This document shows, in pieces, positions 61,926 to 64,000 of a DNA stretch of 64,000 bases (its first letter is position 1; each line of letters starts with the position of its first letter). The stretch covers positions 45,271 through 109,270 of the forward strand of contig WHUA01000015.1 in NCBI GenBank assembly GCA_009377445.1, given 5' to 3'. Source of the DNA: Alphaproteobacteria bacterium. GTDB lineage: Bacteria; Pseudomonadota; Alphaproteobacteria; UBA8366. The position numbers were made by a program, and so were the translations under genes. A model generated the notes under the pieces. That model had not been told where the DNA came from. It did no database searches and was given only the letters and a program-made list of their open reading frames with translations.

Positions 61926-63082
61926 CAGGTTTCCAATCGGAAGCCTTTGATCATGTCGGGCGTGATATAGCCGAGCGTCCCCGACATCATGTAGTCGAGC
62001 TGAATCCGGAAAGCCCGCCGCGCATCCGCATCCCGGTTGGCCCAGGCGAACCAGCGGGGCACGGCGAGCTTGGTAAAGGCGCGCACGTCCTTGTCGCTCA
62101 ACCGGGTGACCTCCACGCCGGCCTCGTCGAACTTGACCCAGGCGGCCTGATCGGCCGCCTCGATGCGGGCATGGTGGTGATGGGAGTAGATCCGCACTTC
62201 GTCGTCCATGAACGCCCGCATCTTGGGAGAGAGCGCCGCCCAGGTATCCATGGTCACGACGAAATCCATCAAGTCGACCGGCTGGTAGATCGACATGAAG
62301 CCCGGCGGTCCCATCGAGACGTATTTCGCCACATTCTGGAATCCCAGGGCGTAGTTGATCGCCGGGCCCACGAAATCGGCCGCGTCGATCATGTCGCGCT
62401 CCAGCGCGTTCAGTATCTCCGTACCCGGCAGCATCGCCGTCTTGGCGCCGGCCGCCTGAAACATCTCGGCCACCATGCCGCCCGGCAATCGGATGCGCAG
62501 GCCGCGGAAATCCTCGATCGAGCGAATCGGCTTCTTGGAATGGATGATGTTGGCGCCGTGGCGCACCGGCCCGACATAGTACATGCCGTGGCGGAAGAAC
62601 ACCTCGCGGGCAACCTCGAGGCCGCCCAGGCCGTAGAAGAAGACGTCCCATTCGTGGGGCTGGCGCAGGCCGAGGGGGTAGGCGGCGAGAAAGACGGTCG
62701 CGGGAATGCGCCCCGACCAGTACTGCGTGAAGGAGTTCATCGCCTGCAGCTCGCCGCGGCGGAGCGCGTCGAATAGTTGGAACTCGCCCACGAGCTCGTT
62801 GGCGGCGTACGGCTCGAACGCCAATTCGCCAGCGGTCTTCTCGACGATGCTCTTCGACCAGGCCCTGAAGATATCCAGGCCGACGCCGCCGGGCCAGGAG
62901 GTCTGAACCTTCCAAACCGTGCCGATCTCCCGGCCCGAGACGATGGCCGGCATGTTGGCCGCAATGTTGCCCGGCACCAGCCTGCTGCCGGCGACGCCCA
63001 CGCCGGCGCCGGCCGCGAGCCCGACAGCGGTCCCGGCAAGAAACGCGCGGCGACTTTTCGAAATGCCTGTCTTCGTGGTCAT
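61925..63082 (-). CDS. TRAP-type solute-binding protein (DctP family), Tat-exported
   Basis: 385 residues. The N-terminus SKSRRAFLAGTAVGLAAGAG is a twin-arginine signal. The mature part has the DctP fold: IVSGREIGTVWKVQTSWPGG, NELVGEFQLFDALRRGELQA and SIEDFRGLRIRLPGGMVAEM with the conserved Arg that binds the ligand carboxylate. GGAGG precedes 63082. No DctQ or DctM permease gene is adjacent; instead it is coupled to a histidine kinase, so it probably works as a receptor presenting a carboxylate ligand to the sensor. Confidence 0.9.
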   Translation of the reverse strand: MTTKTGISKSRRAFLAGTAVGLAAGAGVGVAGSRLVPGNIAANMPAIVSGREIGTVWKVQTSWPGGVGLDIFRAWSKSIVEKTAGELAFEPYAANELVGEFQLFDALRRGELQAMNSFTQYWSGRIPATVFLAAYPLGLRQPHEWDVFFYGLGGLEVAREVFFRHGMYYVGPVRHGANIIHSKKPIRSIEDFRGLRIRLPGGMVAEMFQAAGAKTAMLPGTEILNALERDMIDAADFVGPAINYALGFQNVAKYVSMGPPGFMSIYQPVDLMDFVVTMDTWAALSPKMRAFMDDEVRIYSHHHHARIEAADQAAWVKFDEAGVEVTRLSDKDVRAFTKLAVPRWFAWANRDADARRAFRIQLDYMMSGTLGYITPDMIKGFRLET

Positions 63083-63353
63083 GCCATCCACCTCCGGCAA
63101 ACGTCGCATGGGTGTGGGGCCATCCGCCTCGAACGCGGCGCCAAACATTAAAATCGCAATCCTAAAGAGAGAATATTGCTAAAAATTTAAGCAATGCCCG
63201 CCGTAAATCGGCAAAATTGCTCGGGTTATAAATATAGGTTTAAACAATATGGTATATATGTATGCTACAAATACATCCAATCGTTGACCATGTGCAGGAC
63301 AACGCCACGGTATTGAATATAGCTCTGCGCGATTATTCAATTATATCCTGTGC
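63083..63353. promoter_or_regulatory. AT-rich divergent promoter region with palindrome
   Basis: A 270-nt region, strongly AT-rich between 63165 and 63290, separating the leftward receptor-kinase unit from the rightward PAS_5 gene. It contains an inverted repeat at 63191-63220 (GCAAT...ATTGC around GCCG-TAAAT-CGGC) that could be a regulator site. GGTATATATGTATGC at 63251 is a candidate promoter element. Confidence 0.5.
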
Positions 63354-63884
63354 ATGAGCCATTCGACGGCTGCACGATACCGGACACGATCGATCATGCT
63401 CCATGCGACGCTAACCGGGCTCGGCGAAACGCAGGCAGCGAACGCCCCGCCGGCGTCCTGCCATCCCAAGATCCGCGACGTCTACGCCTACTGGCTGAAA
63501 ATCCACCCGCCCCACGGGCTTCCGGGGCGGCAGCATTTCGAGCCGACGGACGTCCCCGGACTCCTCCGCCACCTGCGGTTGCTCGAGGTCGAGGGGGATC
63601 CGCCGCGGTTCAAGGTCCGGGTGATCGGGACGCAGTATTCCGAGCGCCTAGGGCGCGACGCGACGGGGCGCTACCTCGACGAGCTGTTCGAGGGGTTTTC
63701 CGGCTCGCGCTTTCACCGGGCGCTGATGGAGATCATCGAGATTAAGCGGCCGGTCTGGCGCCGCGGGCCGCTGCAATGGTTCTGCCGCGAGCAGTTCACC
63801 CACGTCGAGCGCATCCACCTTCCCCTCGCGCGCGACGGCTCGACCGTCGACATGGTGCTGACCGTCTGCGTCTTTCAGAACTGA
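63354..63884 (+). CDS. PAS_5-type domain protein
   Basis: 176 residues. After a 40-residue leader, the sequence CHPKIRDVYAYWLKIHPPHG, LPGRQHFEPTDVPGLLRHLR, LLEVEGDPPRFKVRVIGTQY and GRDATGRYLDELFEG follows the PF07310 (PAS_5) pattern found in many Alphaproteobacteria, with C-terminal ERIHLPLARDGSTVDMVLTV. The alternative ATG 63396 (MLHATLTGLG) would remove 14 residues. No output domain is present. It is divergent from the receptor-kinase pair and might be regulated with it. Confidence 0.82.
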   Translation: MSHSTAARYRTRSIMLHATLTGLGETQAANAPPASCHPKIRDVYAYWLKIHPPHGLPGRQHFEPTDVPGLLRHLRLLEVEGDPPRFKVRVIGTQYSERLGRDATGRYLDELFEGFSGSRFHRALMEIIEIKRPVWRRGPLQWFCREQFTHVERIHLPLARDGSTVDMVLTVCVFQN

Positions 63885-63885
63885 G

Positions 63886-64000
63886 CGGCGGCCGGTGTCG
63901 GCCGGCCGCCGTCTTAGGAAAACCGGCGCGCGACGACACGCGCGCCGGCGGCCGGTGTCGGCCGGCCGCCGTCTTAGGAAAACCGGCGCGCGACGACACG
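63886..64000. repeat. 60-bp tandem repeat array with two hairpins per unit, running off the window
   Basis: Copy one is 63886-63945 and copy two starts at 63946 and is identical as far as the window goes (55 nt). Each unit has the hairpin CGGCGGCCGG-TGTC-GGCCGGCCGCCG, the linker TCTTAGGAAAA, and across the junction CCGGCGCGCG-ACGACA-CGCGCGCCGG, a perfect 10-bp stem. It begins 2 nt after the stop of the PAS_5 gene. The repeat gives a 20-residue frame without stops on the minus strand, which I regard as fortuitous. Confidence 0.85.

Noticed and set aside
61926..62915. N-terminal extension of the histidine kinase by 330 residues
   Set aside because: The frame is open upstream but overlaps the solute-receptor gene out of frame; the TGATG junction gives the natural start.
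63796..63999. Minus-strand frame with 20-residue repeats over the tandem array
   Set aside because: The frame is a by-product of a 60-bp repeat without stops; the sequence is Arg/Pro/Ala-rich and overlaps the PAS_5 gene.
63886..64000. CRISPR array at the right edge
   Set aside because: Units are contiguous 60-bp repeats with no unique spacers and no cas genes.

Overview
The window is a stretch of high-G+C chromosome (about two thirds G+C by eye) from an alphaproteobacterium, most likely of Rhodospirillales/Hyphomicrobiales type. This rests on the gene families present (phasin, FCD-GntR regulator, NAGGN osmolyte operon, TcuA-like flavoprotein, acyl-CoA dehydrogenase next to a phosphotransferase), on Shine-Dalgarno-led starts, and on six copies of a dispersed palindromic element of the kind common in these genomes. 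There is no rRNA, tRNA, CRISPR array, prophage or complete insertion sequence visible. Species cannot be named from the sequence alone.

Layout. 0.2-7.1 kb: a 2-hydroxyacid dehydrogenase, a LeuC/LeuD-type hydro-lyase pair, a phosphosulfolactate-synthase-like protein facing left, then a metallo-beta-lactamase-fold hydrolase, a MaoC-type hydratase and a DsbA-like thiol oxidoreductase. 7.2-9.7 kb: a copper-handling group (DUF411 protein, Tat-exported multicopper oxidase, Cys-rich secreted protein, and a divergent 40-residue Met-rich membrane peptide). 9.8-16 kb: glutathione transferase, chromate transporter, a cytoplasmic solute-binding-like protein with a gamma-glutamyltransferase-family enzyme, and a phasin. 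16.1-25.4 kb: a PabB-PabC fusion coupled to a glycosyltransferase, an FCD-GntR regulator followed by a tricarballylate-dehydrogenase-like flavoprotein with a shared TGTATACA operator core, a second glycosyltransferase, an enolase-superfamily enzyme and an acyl-CoA dehydrogenase.

25.6-37 kb: a phosphotransferase, then a phenylalanine/tyrosine degradation run (4-hydroxyphenylpyruvate dioxygenase, phenylalanine hydroxylase, homogentisate dioxygenase, fumarylacetoacetase), a HigBA toxin-antitoxin pair with a probably leaderless promoter, and the three-gene N-acetylglutaminylglutamine amide (NAGGN) osmoprotectant operon. 37.2-41.3 kb: one large Eco57I-like restriction-modification polypeptide broken by a single-base frameshift. 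41.4-45.1 kb: a divergent iron-uptake locus (cupredoxin and FTR1 permease leftward; secreted helical protein and di-heme peroxidase rightward) around a Fur-like box.

45.2-64 kb: an orphan molybdopterin-binding dehydrogenase subunit whose frame lacks a stop at the expected place, two SPOR-domain proteins and a ParA ATPase, small membrane proteins, MlaC, a CorC/CNNM-type protein, a VOC protein, a formyltransferase, a DUF4197 protein, a PRISE-like reductase, and a TRAP-type solute receptor translationally coupled to a hybrid PAS/GAF histidine kinase with no TRAP permease nearby. The window ends in a PAS_5-type protein and the start of a 60-bp tandem repeat array made of two hairpins. Long open frames antisense to these genes are plentiful but are explained by the high G+C third-position bias.
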